Of a stretch of DNA of 64,000 nt, positions 39,916-49,204 are shown piece by piece (position 1 is the first letter of the stretch; each line of letters begins with the position of its first letter). The notes beneath the pieces are model-generated. The model ran no database searches. It saw only the letters and a list, made by a program, of their open reading frames with translations, and was not told the origin of the DNA. Made by a program: the position numbers and the translations under genes. This stretch comes from Rhizobium sp. Leaf453 (GTDB taxonomy: Bacteria; Pseudomonadota; Alphaproteobacteria; Rhizobiales; Rhizobiaceae), in assembly GCF_001425605.1 (NCBI RefSeq), contig NZ_LMRG01000027.1:70001-134000 (forward strand), read 5' to 3'.

Positions 39916-40386
39916 TTACCAAACCGACGATGCACACCCCATCGCCTTCCGTCCGCCCTCATACGGCACCACATAACCGGCCAACAGCATTTCCTGAGCC
40001 GGATTCCGGCCGTCGCCAAAGCTGATATCGGCGAGAACCCGGCCGAAGTATTTGTCACCGGAAATGTGGGAAAGCTGGATTTCGGTCTGGTCGCGCGTCA
40101 GGTCCGCCAGGGCTTCGCGCGCCTGCTTGCCGGCGTCGCGGGTCGATGCACAGGATGATTTCAGTTCTGGCGCGTCGATACCGCGCAGGCGCACATAGAC
40201 TTCCATCGTCTGCTGCGGCCAAGGGCGAGCGGCGACGAGTAGCGTGTCTCCGTCGATAACCCGAATAATCTGGGCGCTCACCGGCCCGGCAATTTCCAGG
40301 CGTTGACCGGATTCGGACGCGCTTGCCTGGACGGCCGGGAAAAGCGCCGTGAGAACGAGAATCAGAAATTGGCCGGTGCGAAACAT
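39916..40386 (-). CDS. Secreted thermonuclease-family protein (SNase domain)
   Basis: 156 residues. A signal peptide covers about residues 1-24 (FLILVLTALFPAVQASASE). The SNase domain starts IIRVIDGDTLLVAA, then VRLRGIDAPELKSSC, and KYFGRVLADISFG carries the second active-site Arg. Staphylococcal-type nucleases of this length are exported and cut DNA or RNA with calcium; many bacterial short forms are of unknown role. AREALADLT has the usual helix. It precedes nothing on its strand. Confidence 0.87.
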   Translation of the reverse strand: MFRTGQFLILVLTALFPAVQASASESGQRLEIAGPVSAQIIRVIDGDTLLVAARPWPQQTMEVYVRLRGIDAPELKSSCASTRDAGKQAREALADLTRDQTEIQLSHISGDKYFGRVLADISFGDGRNPAQEMLLAGYVVPYEGGRKAMGCASSVW

Positions 40387-40438
40387 TATGATAGGAAAAT
40401 AAACCGATCATAATGCAATGGCAACAGGAATTATTTCC

Positions 40439-40639
40439 TTAGAAATCGATAGCCCGACCGTTGATCTCCCAATCGCCGAAGCGGGAGGGTTCGGCCCCGC
40501 CGCGGCCGCCCAGTTCCTCGGGCAATTCCAGCGGCTTCTGCGTCCGGCGGCGCTCATCTGCCTCGGCGAGTGCGCGCCTGGCGGCGGCGGTCAGCGGCTT
40601 GCGTGGCTCGACCTGCTGGTTGTCGTTGTCGTTCTGCAT
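40439..40639 (-). CDS. SDHAF4-like protein (DUF1674)
   Basis: 66 residues from MQNDNDNQQVEPRKPLTA. The C-terminus GGAEPSRFGDWEINGRAIDF is the strongly conserved end of the DUF1674 family, whose mitochondrial member SDHAF4 binds flavinylated SdhA before complex II assembly. The N-terminal part is basic and helical (AARRALAEADERRRTQ). The start has a CCGGAA site about 8 bases upstream. It is isolated from sdh genes here and diverges from htpX with parS-like site 5 in the gap. Confidence 0.88.
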   Translation of the reverse strand: MQNDNDNQQVEPRKPLTAAARRALAEADERRRTQKPLELPEELGGRGGAEPSRFGDWEINGRAIDF

Positions 40640-40715
40640 GCGAATTTCCGGTAAAAAGTTGAAGAAACGGCCATCTGTCACCATCATATAGGAAACTCGC
40701 ATGCCGGCGAAACCA

Positions 40716-40731
40716 TGATTCACGTGAAACA
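40716..40731. promoter_or_regulatory. parS-like site 5
   Basis: TGATTCACGTGAAACA, 15 of 16 matches to parS, in the 118-base gap between the SDHAF4-like gene and htpX, 12.5 kb beyond parB. Confidence 0.78.
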
Positions 40732-40757
40732 CCGGCAGATTTCTGGGAGACCGATCA

Positions 40758-41717
40758 ATGAATGTGATGCGCACCGCAATGCTTCTGGCCTTCATGACCG
40801 CATTGTTCATGGCGGTCGGCTTCCTGATCGGCGGCAGGGCCGGCATGATGATCGCGCTGTTGATTGCGGCCGCGATGAATTTCTTCTCCTACTGGAATTC
40901 CGACAAGATGGTGCTGCGCATGTACCGCGCCCAGGAGGTCGATGAGCGTTCCGCGCCGGAATATTATGGTATCGTCCGGGATATGGCGCGCAATGCCGGC
41001 CTGCCCATGCCGAAGGTCTATGTAATCGACAGCCCGCAGCCCAATGCGTTCGCCACCGGCCGCAACCCGGAAAACGCCGCGGTCGCTGCCTCCACCGGCC
41101 TTCTACATGCGCTGAATTATGACGAGGTGGCGGGGGTCATGGCGCATGAACTGGCGCATGTACAGAATCGCGACACGCTGACCATGACGCTGACAGCGAC
41201 GCTGGCAGGGGCGATCTCCATGCTCGGCAATTTCGCGTTCTTCTTCGGAGGAAACCGTGAAAACAACAATCCGCTCGGTTTCATCGGTATGATTGTCGCG
41301 ATGATCGTTGCGCCGCTTGCGGCGGCCATCGTCCAGATGGCGATCAGCCGGACACGGGAATATTCGGCCGACCGGCGCGGCGCCGAAATCTGTGGCAAGC
41401 CCTTGGCGCTCGCCTCGGCGCTCGCCAAGATCTCGAACTTCTCGCATCAGGTACCGAACGATGACGCCGAGCGCAATCCGGCCACGGCCCATATGTTCAT
41501 CATCAATCCGCTGTCGGGCGAGCGCATGGACAATCTGTTTTCCACCCATCCGGCGACTGAAAACCGCATTGCCGCGCTGGAACAGATGGCGCATGAAATG
41601 CAGACGGTCTCGACGCCGCCTGTCAGGGCTGATAATCCGGTGCGCAAATCGCGCTCCGTGCCGCCGACAGGCTGGGGTCGCGGTGGTTCCGAACCACCGA
41701 AAGGTCCCTGGTCTTGA
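40758..41717 (+). CDS. htpX: Membrane protease HtpX
   Basis: 319 residues. Two N-terminal membrane helices (about 5-25 and 28-45) precede the M48 domain with [13 protein letters not shown], the zinc HExxH site; two more helices (about 150-170 and 175-198) follow, and [15 protein letters not shown] gives the third ligand Glu. It degrades misfolded inner-membrane proteins. The C-terminal 25 residues are basic, Pro-rich and variable. Its stop overlaps the TTG start of rsmB, so the two are coupled. Confidence 0.95.
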   Translation: MNVMRTAMLLAFMTALFMAVGFLIGGRAGMMIALLIAAAMNFFSYWNSDKMVLRMYRAQEVDERSAPEYYGIVRDMARNAGLPMPKVYVIDSPQPNAFATGRNPENAAVAASTGLLHALNYDEVAGVMAHELAHVQNRDTLTMTLTATLAGAISMLGNFAFFFGGNRENNNPLGFIGMIVAMIVAPLAAAIVQMAISRTREYSADRRGAEICGKPLALASALAKISNFSHQVPNDDAERNPATAHMFIINPLSGERMDNLFSTHPATENRIAALEQMAHEMQTVSTPPVRADNPVRKSRSVPPTGWGRGGSEPPKGPWS

Positions 41718-43132
41718 CGTCTGACGAAAACAGAAACGCTTCGCATCCGAAACGAAACCGCCGCGCACCGCAGAGTGGGGATCAAGGTCGGGAAAATCCG
41801 GCCATCGAGCGCAGCGACAAGCCCGGAATCCGGGCGCGCCAAGCCGCCGCGAAAATGCTGGCGGCCGTCGTTGATCGCAAGACGTCGCTGGATGGCATGC
41901 TTGATGCCAACAATGGAAATCCCGTCTATCGCGAGCTGAACGAGGCGGACCGCGCTCTTGTCCGCGCTATCCTGAACTCCGCACTGCGCCAGCTGCCGCG
42001 CATTGAGGCCATGATCGGCTCCCTGCTGCAGACGCCACTGCCGGAAGGTGCGCGGGCTCTGGATCATGTCCTGACGGTCGCCGCCGCGCAGATTCTCTAT
42101 CTCGATATTCCCGATCATTCCGCCGTCGATCTCGCTGTCGAGCAGGCGCAGATCGATCCGCGCAACAAACGTTTTGCCAGTCTCGTCAACGCCGTCCTGC
42201 GCCGCCTGTCGCGCGAAAAGCAGGATTTACTTGAAACGGTCGGTGCGAAAATCCCGGCCATTCCGGCATGGTTCCACAAACGGCTCGTCGCCTATTACGG
42301 TGTCGAGGAAGCTGCCCAGATCGCCGAAGCGCTCCTTACCCCCGCCGCGATCGATCTGACAGTGAAATCGGACGCCGAAGGCTGGGCGCAGACGCTGAAC
42401 GGTCGCCTGTTGCCAACCGGCTCCGTAAGGCTTGCCGCGTTTTCCGGAGCGGTTCCAACGCTCGAAGGGTTCGACGATGGCGAATGGTGGGTCCAGGATG
42501 CCGCCGCTGCCCTTCCCGCCCGACTTTTCGGCTCCCTGGAGGGGCAGCGGGTCATTGATCTCTGTGCCGCTCCCGGCGGCAAGACCGCGCAGCTGGTCCT
42601 GGCCGGTGCGGATGTGACGGCGCTGGATCAGTCCGCCAGCCGTCTGAAGCGCCTCCAGGGCAATCTTGCCCGTCTGGGTGTGAAGGCGACGACGCAGGAA
42701 ATCAACATGGCCGATTTCCGCACGGAAGACCCGTTCGACGCGGCCCTTCTCGACGCGCCCTGCTCGTCGACGGGTACGATCCGCCGTCATCCGGACGTAC
42801 TCTGGACCAAGGGGCCTGAAGACATCGAGAAATTGGCGGTGCTGCAGGAAAAGCTGCTGCGCCATGCGCTGACACTGGTGAAGCCGGGTGGTTTAGTTGT
42901 GTTTTCCAACTGCTCGCTGGACAAGCGGGAAGGTGAGGACGTCACCGAACGTGTCCTTGCGAGTGGAACCTGCGAGCGTGTTGCGATCGATCCCGCCGAT
43001 TGGCCGGGCCTCCAAAATGCCGTGACCCCGCTCGGTGAATTCCGCACGACTCCGGCCATGATCGAGCCTAAGGATGGTTACGCCGGCGGCCTCGATGGCT
43101 TCTATGCTGTGATCTTGCGGCGTACAGCTTAG
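41714..43132 (+). CDS. rsmB: 16S rRNA (cytosine-967-C5)-methyltransferase, RsmB/Sun family
   Basis: 472 residues from a TTG that overlaps the htpX stop by 4 bases. The N-terminal NusB-like domain spans residues about 38-180 ([20 protein letters not shown]). The methyltransferase has the SAM motif [32 protein letters not shown] with the catalytic Cys, and [15 protein letters not shown] with the second Cys. It methylates C967 of 16S rRNA. It lies in htpX-rsmB-heparinase-purH, an order I associate with rhizobia. Confidence 0.92.
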   Translation: MTSDENRNASHPKRNRRAPQSGDQGRENPAIERSDKPGIRARQAAAKMLAAVVDRKTSLDGMLDANNGNPVYRELNEADRALVRAILNSALRQLPRIEAMIGSLLQTPLPEGARALDHVLTVAAAQILYLDIPDHSAVDLAVEQAQIDPRNKRFASLVNAVLRRLSREKQDLLETVGAKIPAIPAWFHKRLVAYYGVEEAAQIAEALLTPAAIDLTVKSDAEGWAQTLNGRLLPTGSVRLAAFSGAVPTLEGFDDGEWWVQDAAAALPARLFGSLEGQRVIDLCAAPGGKTAQLVLAGADVTALDQSASRLKRLQGNLARLGVKATTQEINMADFRTEDPFDAALLDAPCSSTGTIRRHPDVLWTKGPEDIEKLAVLQEKLLRHALTLVKPGGLVVFSNCSLDKREGEDVTERVLASGTCERVAIDPADWPGLQNAVTPLGEFRTTPAMIEPKDGYAGGLDGFYAVILRRTA

Positions 43133-43335
43133 AATTTGTTCGTCAACAGGCAGATTTCGCCGGTCAATTGACGGGTTCTTCGCGTTTGCCTAACAATAGG
43201 GCGACGATCCATAAAAGTTTAATGATTTTCCAGGCAGGATCGGCGTCCTAGTTGTATTTGGTTTGGACAGTCGTCATTTCCGTTCATCTTGCGGCATGAC
43301 CCCGTCCGGGAGTGGGGAAGACGCAGGCGTCTACG

Positions 43336-45021
43336 ATGCGGATTTCGGATCGGCAAAGGCTACTCTATCTGTATCTGCGTGAGGGTTGGCGCCGGTTCTC
43401 GCGTCGGCTTGCCTTGGGCCGAAATTCCGCGTTGCGTTTTGCCGGCACATCGCCGGACCGCCTCATCGTAGCCCCCACCGATCTGCGCGCCGTCGATCCC
43501 TTCGTTGCGCAGGAAATCCTGCAGGGTCGCTTTCCGCTGGCCGGCCGCGTGCTGGAAACCGGCGGCGAATCCCCCTTCGAAATCGATCTGCCGTCGCGCG
43601 AATTTGGCGTTCGGTTGCATTCCTTCGGTTGGGTTCGCCACATGCGGTCGGTGAAGGAGGAGGAAACCTTCGGCCAGCTGCGCAGTATAGTCAACGACTG
43701 GATCTCCACCCATGGCCGCTACATCAACGGCATCGCCTGGGAAGCCGATATCCTGGCCCAGCGCATCATTTCCTGGCTCTCGCATTCGCCGATCATCCTG
43801 CGCAATGCCGAACATCCCTTCTATCGTCGCTTCCTGAAAAGCCTCGCCTTCCAGGTGCGTTACCTCAAGCATATCACCGACACGACGCCCGACGGCGAAG
43901 CGCGGCTTCGGGCGCGTATCGCGCTTGCCATGGCCTCCGTCGCCATGCCGGCCTCTGCAAACACGATCCGCAAGGCCGCCCGCAATCTCGATCAGGAACT
44001 GGATCGCCAGATCCTGGCCGATGGGGGCCACACGTCGCGCAATCCGCGCGCCGGCCTTGAGTTGCTGTTCGACCTGCTGCCGCTGCGCCAGACCTATGTC
44101 AATCTCGGCCATGACGTACCGCAGCGGCTGATTTCCTGCATCGATCGCATGTATCCGGCGCTCCGCTTCTTCCGCCATCAGGGCGGCGAGCTGGCTTTGT
44201 TCAACGGCGCCACCTCGACGCTCGGCAATGAGCTGATGTCGGTGCTGCGCTACGACGAGACCGCCGGCGCGCCGTTCAAGGCGCTGCCGCTTGCCCAGTA
44301 TGAGCGGCTGGCCACCGGCAATGTCGTCGTCATCATGGATACCGGCATGCCGCTGTCGCCGGAATTGTCGCGCACGGCCCATGCCGGCTGCCTGTCGTTC
44401 GAAATGTCGTCGGGCCGCCATCGCTTCGTCATCAATTCCGGATCGCCAAAGTTTGCCGGCGAACGATTCCGTCAACTGGCGCGCCTGACGGCGGCGCATT
44501 CGACCGTGACGATCAACGATCGCTCCTCGTCGAGACTGTCGGAATCGCGCTTCCTCGGCCCGATCGTCACCGGCGGCGTGTCCAAAGTCTCCACCCGTCG
44601 CGAGGAGCGCGAGGGCCAGCCGGATGCGATCATTGCCAGCCATGATGGCTACGCCCGCGCCTTCGGCCTGGTGCATGAGCGCGATCTCAGCATCAGTGCC
44701 CAGGGAAATATGCTGCGTGGCCGCGACCGTCTGCATCAACCGGATGGTTCGGACCCGGCCGATACCAACACCGCGATCGCCGTGGCGCGTTTTCATATCC
44801 ATCCATCAATTACGATGCGGCAGCACAGTCCTCACGAGATCTACCTGACAGCGCCGGATAGCGAGACCTGGCTGTTTACCTGCCGCGACAGCGAGGTCGT
44901 GATCGAGGAAGACATTTTCTTCGCCGACCCCTCCGGCGTGCGCAAGAGTTCACAGATCACCGTGACCTTTGCGGCCGCCGCGCAGCCGGAAATCCAGTGG
45001 ATTTTTACCCGCGAGGGCTGA
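43336..45021 (+). CDS. Heparinase II/III family protein
   Basis: 561 residues from [18 protein letters not shown]; a GTG eight codons upstream is the alternative. The N-terminal alpha/alpha toroid contains [29 protein letters not shown] and the repeated helices up to about residue 290. The C-terminal beta-sandwich begins near residue 300 with [15 protein letters not shown] and has [15 protein letters not shown], the Heparinase_II_III domain. Such lyases act on acidic polysaccharides by beta-elimination, but rhizobial members have no tested substrate and this one lacks a visible signal peptide, so it may be a cytoplasmic or envelope-linked enzyme. It precedes purH by 127 bases. Confidence 0.85.
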   Translation: MRISDRQRLLYLYLREGWRRFSRRLALGRNSALRFAGTSPDRLIVAPTDLRAVDPFVAQEILQGRFPLAGRVLETGGESPFEIDLPSREFGVRLHSFGWVRHMRSVKEEETFGQLRSIVNDWISTHGRYINGIAWEADILAQRIISWLSHSPIILRNAEHPFYRRFLKSLAFQVRYLKHITDTTPDGEARLRARIALAMASVAMPASANTIRKAARNLDQELDRQILADGGHTSRNPRAGLELLFDLLPLRQTYVNLGHDVPQRLISCIDRMYPALRFFRHQGGELALFNGATSTLGNELMSVLRYDETAGAPFKALPLAQYERLATGNVVVIMDTGMPLSPELSRTAHAGCLSFEMSSGRHRFVINSGSPKFAGERFRQLARLTAAHSTVTINDRSSSRLSESRFLGPIVTGGVSKVSTRREEREGQPDAIIASHDGYARAFGLVHERDLSISAQGNMLRGRDRLHQPDGSDPADTNTAIAVARFHIHPSITMRQHSPHEIYLTAPDSETWLFTCRDSEVVIEEDIFFADPSGVRKSSQITVTFAAAAQPEIQWIFTREG

Positions 45022-45148
45022 CATTTGCTTCTGTGATGCCGTCCGGGCGGCTGAGTCCGGTTTCTTCGCGGGGAAAGCTGTGTTAACGGCAGGCGGACAT
45101 CTGCCGGAAGACCTCCCGATATCCGGCGCCGCCCCAAGGAGCTTGATG

Positions 45149-46762
45149 ATGGCTGTCGCCTCCAAGAAAATTCCCGCCCCCGATCAGGTCACCATTCGCA
45201 CTGCGCTTCTGTCCGTCTCGGACAAGACCGGCATCGTCGATCTCGCCCGTGCGCTGCACGACAAGGGCATCCACCTCGTTTCGACCGGCGGTACGCACAA
45301 AGCTCTGTCGGATGCCGGCCTGCCGGTGACCGATGTGTCCGAGATCACCGGCTTTCCGGAAGTCATGGACGGCCGGGTCAAGACGCTGCATCCGGGCGTG
45401 CATGGCGGGCTTCTCGCTATTCGCGACGATGAAGAGCATGTCGAGGCGATGACGACGCACGGCATCAAGGGCATCGATCTCGCCGTCATCAACCTCTATC
45501 CGTTCGAGGATGTGCGCGCCAAGGGCGGCGATTACCCGACCACAGTCGAGAACATCGACATCGGCGGCCCGGCGATGATCCGCGCCTCCGCCAAGAACCA
45601 CGCCTATGTGACCATCATCACCGATGCTTCCGACTATGCCGGCCTGCTGACTGAGCTTGGCGATGGTGCCGGCACCGGCTTTGCCTTCCGCCAGAAGATG
45701 GCCGCCAAGGCCTATGCCCGCACCGCCGCCTACGACACCGCCATTTCCGGCTGGTTCGCCGAGGTGCTGGACACACCGATGCAGCTTCACCGCACCATCG
45801 GCGGCGTGCTGAAGGAAGAGATGCGTTACGGCGAAAACCCGCATCAGAAAGCCGGATTCTACGCCACCGGCGAAAACCGTCCGGGCGTTGCCACCGCGAC
45901 GCTTCTGCAGGGCAAGCAACTTTCCTACAACAACATCAACGATACCGACGCCGCTTTCGAGCTGGTTGCCGAGTTCCTGCCGGAAAAGGCGCCGGCCGTC
46001 GCCATCATCAAGCACGCCAACCCCTGCGGCGTCGCCACCGGTTCGACCATGCTTGAAGCCTATGAACGGGCGCTGGCCTGCGATTCCACCTCGGCCTTTG
46101 GCGGCATCATCGCTCTGAACCAGGAACTGGATGGCGCGACAGCACAGGAAATCGTCAAGCTGTTCACCGAGGTCATCATCGCACCGTCGGTCAGCGAAGC
46201 CGCCCGCGTTGCCATCGCTGCCAAGCCGAACCTGCGTCTGCTCGTCACCGGTGCCCTGCCCGATCCGCGCATTCCCGGCCTGTCGGCGAAGACCGTTGCC
46301 GGCGGCCTGCTGGTGCAGACCCGGGACAACGGCATGGTCGAGGATCTGGAACTGAAGGTCGTCACCAAGCGCGCGCCGACGGCCCAGGAACTGGAAGACA
46401 TGAAGTTTGCCTTCAAGGTCGCCAAGCATGTGAAGTCCAATGCCGTCGTCTACGCCAAGGATGGCCAGACCGTCGGCATCGGCGCTGGCCAGATGAGCCG
46501 AGTGGATTCCGCCCGCATCGCCGGCCTGAAGGCTGAGGAAGCCGCCCGCGCGCTGGGCCTCCCCGCTCCGCTCACCCGCGGATCCGCCGTCGCATCCGAA
46601 GCCTTCCTCCCCTTCGCCGACGGTCTCCTGTCGATGATCGCCGCTGGCGCCACCGCCGTCATCCAGCCCGGCGGCTCGATGCGCGACCCCGAAGTCATCG
46701 CCGCCGCAGATGAAGCCGGCGTCGCCATGGTCTTCACCGGCATGCGCCACTTCCGCCATTGA
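45149..46762 (+). CDS. purH: Bifunctional AICAR transformylase / IMP cyclohydrolase
   Basis: 537 residues from the second ATG of ATGATG, with AGGAG 7 bases upstream. An N-terminal MGS-like IMP cyclohydrolase domain ([26 protein letters not shown]-type region [10 protein letters not shown]) runs to about residue 145. The AICAR transformylase domain has [26 protein letters not shown] and [14 protein letters not shown]. It performs the last two steps of purine synthesis. A composite repeat begins 19 bases after it. Confidence 0.97.
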   Translation: MAVASKKIPAPDQVTIRTALLSVSDKTGIVDLARALHDKGIHLVSTGGTHKALSDAGLPVTDVSEITGFPEVMDGRVKTLHPGVHGGLLAIRDDEEHVEAMTTHGIKGIDLAVINLYPFEDVRAKGGDYPTTVENIDIGGPAMIRASAKNHAYVTIITDASDYAGLLTELGDGAGTGFAFRQKMAAKAYARTAAYDTAISGWFAEVLDTPMQLHRTIGGVLKEEMRYGENPHQKAGFYATGENRPGVATATLLQGKQLSYNNINDTDAAFELVAEFLPEKAPAVAIIKHANPCGVATGSTMLEAYERALACDSTSAFGGIIALNQELDGATAQEIVKLFTEVIIAPSVSEAARVAIAAKPNLRLLVTGALPDPRIPGLSAKTVAGGLLVQTRDNGMVEDLELKVVTKRAPTAQELEDMKFAFKVAKHVKSNAVVYAKDGQTVGIGAGQMSRVDSARIAGLKAEEAARALGLPAPLTRGSAVASEAFLPFADGLLSMIAAGATAVIQPGGSMRDPEVIAAADEAGVAMVFTGMRHFRH

Positions 46763-46780
46763 TTGCGTAAGGCTGCTCAG

Positions 46781-47069
46781 GACGCTGCCATCTTGATGGC
46801 AGTCAGACTGCTGACAAACTCACAAGCCGATTGTTTGAGAATGCGGCAACCCCACTATCCCTCATCCTCGCCCTCGTGGCGGGGATCCAGTGATCCGACG
46901 TCTGTCGGGTCAAAAGACTCTTTCAGCCCAAGGACTTGGGCTGACTGGATTCCTGTGACGAGCACAGGAATGACGGAGAGGATGGTGGCTTCAGACGTCC
47001 CAAATAACGTCCGGGATCGCGGAAAGATGACTTTGTCAGCGCACTGACCGCCATCTTGATGGCAGCGTC
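46781..47069. repeat. Composite element with about 42-base terminal inverted repeats
   Basis: The left end 46781-46822 and the inverted right end 47028-47069 match at 35 of 42 positions by hand alignment. Each end contains a GCCATCTTGATGGC dyad. A RIME-like copy (46862-46976) sits almost exactly in the middle. No transposase and no obvious target duplication are seen, so it resembles a non-autonomous MITE-like or mosaic element. Its right end is 39 bases before vapB, so it may also carry the vapBC operator. Confidence 0.7.
46862..46976 (-). repeat. RIME-like modular intergenic repeat, copy 3
   Basis: Same orientation as copy 2: TCATCCTCGCCCTCGTGGCG at the left, central GACGTCTGTCGGGTC, and GATTCCTGTGACGAGCACAGG at the right. 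It is nested inside the 46781-47069 element. Confidence 0.78.
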
Positions 47070-47108
47070 TTTGCAATCCATATTTGAATCTACTCGGGAG
47101 CTTCAAAT

Positions 47109-47357
47109 ATGGCAGAACCGCAATTGTCAGTCCGTAGCGCCAGAGCCCGCGATCTGGCTCACCGCTTGGCCCGTCGCGAAAACCGTTCTGTCGCCGAAAT
47201 CGTCGAGCGTGCGCTCGAATTCTATGAAAGCCGCGAAACGGGCCGTGAACCCGCTGCCGTTTTCTACCAGCGGTTGTCCAGTAGTTACGGCACAGATATC
47301 GATCTCGATGCTGTTATCGGCGAGAACCGGCGTCCTCATGCCGGGCCTGAGCTTTGA
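47109..47357 (+). CDS. vapB: VapB-like antitoxin
   Basis: 82 residues. The N-terminal LSVRSARARDLAHRLARREN and SVAEIVERALEFYES form a ribbon-helix-helix-like DNA-binding part of the Rv0623/PSK antitoxin type. The C-terminal half (AAVFYQRLSSSYGTDIDLDA) would wrap the toxin. The ATG is preceded by GGGAG. Its stop overlaps the vapC start by 4 bases, which keeps antitoxin ahead of toxin. The complex probably represses its own promoter, next to a GCCATCTTGATGGC dyad. Confidence 0.87.
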   Translation: MAEPQLSVRSARARDLAHRLARRENRSVAEIVERALEFYESRETGREPAAVFYQRLSSSYGTDIDLDAVIGENRRPHAGPEL

Positions 47358-47761
47358 TCTTCCTCGACACCAATGTCATTTCGGAGACGCTGCGAAAAGA
47401 GCCCTCGGAAGCAGTTCTTTCCTGGCTGATACGGCACGATGCGGAGATTGCGCTTCCATCTGTTGCAATCGCCGCGATCGCTTTCGGCATCCAGAAGATT
47501 TTTCCCGATCAGCGGTCGATCCTGCTTGAGCAAGGATTGAACGGTAGACGCTTTTCCGGTCGAATCTTCGCCCTGACTGAAGAAGCGGCAATGGCCTATG
47601 GTGACATCATGGGGAAGGCCTCAAGGCAAGGGCATGGCATGTCTGCTCCGGATGGAATGATTGCCGCAATCGCGCGGGTGAACGGAGGACGTTTGGCGAC
47701 CCGCAATCTTTCCGATTTCTGCACGACAGGGCTTGAATTGATATCACCTTGGGAAATCTGA
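47354..47761 (+). CDS. vapC: VapC PIN-domain ribonuclease toxin
   Basis: 135 residues from a TTG start overlapping vapB. The PIN-domain acids are present: Asp5 in FLDTNVIS, Glu11 in SETLR, and the Asp of SAPDGMIAAIA, with TRNLSDF at the end. VapC toxins cut tRNA or rRNA when released from VapB; the target here is unknown. The catalytic set is complete, so the toxin looks active. It ends 13 bases before the convergent transporter gene. Confidence 0.9.
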   Translation: MIFLDTNVISETLRKEPSEAVLSWLIRHDAEIALPSVAIAAIAFGIQKIFPDQRSILLEQGLNGRRFSGRIFALTEEAAMAYGDIMGKASRQGHGMSAPDGMIAAIARVNGGRLATRNLSDFCTTGLELISPWEI

Positions 47762-47773
47762 GCGGAGGCGTCC

Positions 47774-49183
47774 TTATACCGCTTTATTCGCCGGATAAGG
47801 AGTCTTGAGCAGGATCATCAGGCCCACGCCGAGAAAGATCACCAGCGTCATCATCCCCGCGTGCGCCGATCCGGTGATCAGGGTCACGGTAGAGACGGAG
47901 GCCGGCGCGAGGAAGCTCGTTGCCCGGCCGGACAGGGCATAGAGTCCAAAATAGCGGCCCGCCTCTTCGGGCGTAACGCTGCGGGCGAGATAGGAGCGCG
48001 CTGAGGCCTGTACCGGGCCAAACGCGAGGCCGATCAGCAGGCCGTAGAGGATGTAGGCCTTTTCCGCTGCCGTTGCGAACAGCCCGCCGCCGTCTTCCGT
48101 CGATAGCTGCAGCAAGCCGAACAGCGTATAGCCGGGGCCGGTGGAGACGATGCCGATGGTGGCGATCGTCAGGCAGATAAGGCTGGCGGTGACGATGACC
48201 TTGGAGCCAAGCTTCGCGTCCAGACGGGCGGCATAGAGGCAGCCACCGATTGCCACCACATTGAGAATGATTCCGTAAACGCCCAGTTCCAGGGTTTGCC
48301 AGGCAAACATGCCGGCAGCGAAGGTTCCGCCCAGCGCCAGTAGCCCGTTGACGCCATCCTGAAAGATCATCCGGGCAACGAGAAACCGCAGGATTCCGGG
48401 GCGATGTTTCAATTCGCCGATCGTGTGGCGAAGCTCCGCCATGCCGTTGCGGACGGCGGCAGAGGCAGGTATCCGCGATCGCGGCGCGTCCGGCGTAAAC
48501 AGGAACATCGGCAGGATGAAGACGAAATACCAGAGTGCCGAGATTGGTCCGGTGACGCGGGCGTCGGCCCCGCTTGCAGCATCGATCCCGAACAGCGGAT
48601 CGAGCCCCAGAATTGTTTTGCCGGATTCCGGATTGCCCGCCAGGAACAGAACGACGGCGATCAGCACGATCATGCCGCCGAGGTAACCGAGCCCCCAGGC
48701 GAGGTTGGAGATGCGGCCGGCCTCCTTCTCGCTCACCAGCCGCGGCATCATCGAGTCGTTGAAGACGATCGAAAACTCCGCCGCGATCGCAGCGAGAATG
48801 ATGAGAAGGAAAGGATAGATCATCGGCGATCCCGGCGTGGCAAACCAGAGAAACGCCAGCGACACGATCTTGATGACAGCGAAAAAGCCGATCCAGGGTT
48901 TCCGTGCGCCCGTCTGGTCGGCAATCGAGCCGAGGACCGGCGAGAGGATCGCGATGACAATGCCGGATATGGTGATCGTATAGCCCCACATCGCCTGCCC
49001 GTAGACGGGATCGTCCGTGAGCCGGGAAACGAAATAGGGGCCGAAGATGAAGGTGATGATGACCGTGAAGAACGGCTGGGCCGCCCAGTCGAACAGCATC
49101 CAGCCGGCGATGCCGGCGCGCGATACGTTTGGCTCGTCGCCGGCCCCTGCCGTGGTACTGCTCACCCGATTCTCCACTGTCAC
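47774..49183 (-). CDS. UMF1/Atg22-type MFS transporter
   Basis: 469 residues with 12 predicted membrane helices. GWMLFDWAAQPFFTVIITFI at the N-terminus and ISNLAWGLGYLGGM are hallmarks of the UMF1 group of the major facilitator superfamily, related to yeast Atg22 amino-acid effluxers. IADQTGARKPWIGFF is the loop 2-3 motif and SYLARSVTPEEAGRYFG lies in the second half. Substrate unknown. It lies 21 bases before gdhB on the minus strand (that is, downstream of it) and could be co-transcribed with it, which would fit amino-acid movement. Confidence 0.88.
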   Translation of the reverse strand: MTVENRVSSTTAGAGDEPNVSRAGIAGWMLFDWAAQPFFTVIITFIFGPYFVSRLTDDPVYGQAMWGYTITISGIVIAILSPVLGSIADQTGARKPWIGFFAVIKIVSLAFLWFATPGSPMIYPFLLIILAAIAAEFSIVFNDSMMPRLVSEKEAGRISNLAWGLGYLGGMIVLIAVVLFLAGNPESGKTILGLDPLFGIDAASGADARVTGPISALWYFVFILPMFLFTPDAPRSRIPASAAVRNGMAELRHTIGELKHRPGILRFLVARMIFQDGVNGLLALGGTFAAGMFAWQTLELGVYGIILNVVAIGGCLYAARLDAKLGSKVIVTASLICLTIATIGIVSTGPGYTLFGLLQLSTEDGGGLFATAAEKAYILYGLLIGLAFGPVQASARSYLARSVTPEEAGRYFGLYALSGRATSFLAPASVSTVTLITGSAHAGMMTLVIFLGVGLMILLKTPYPANKAV

Positions 49184-49204
49184 CTCAACCCGGTGCCGAC
49201 AGTG

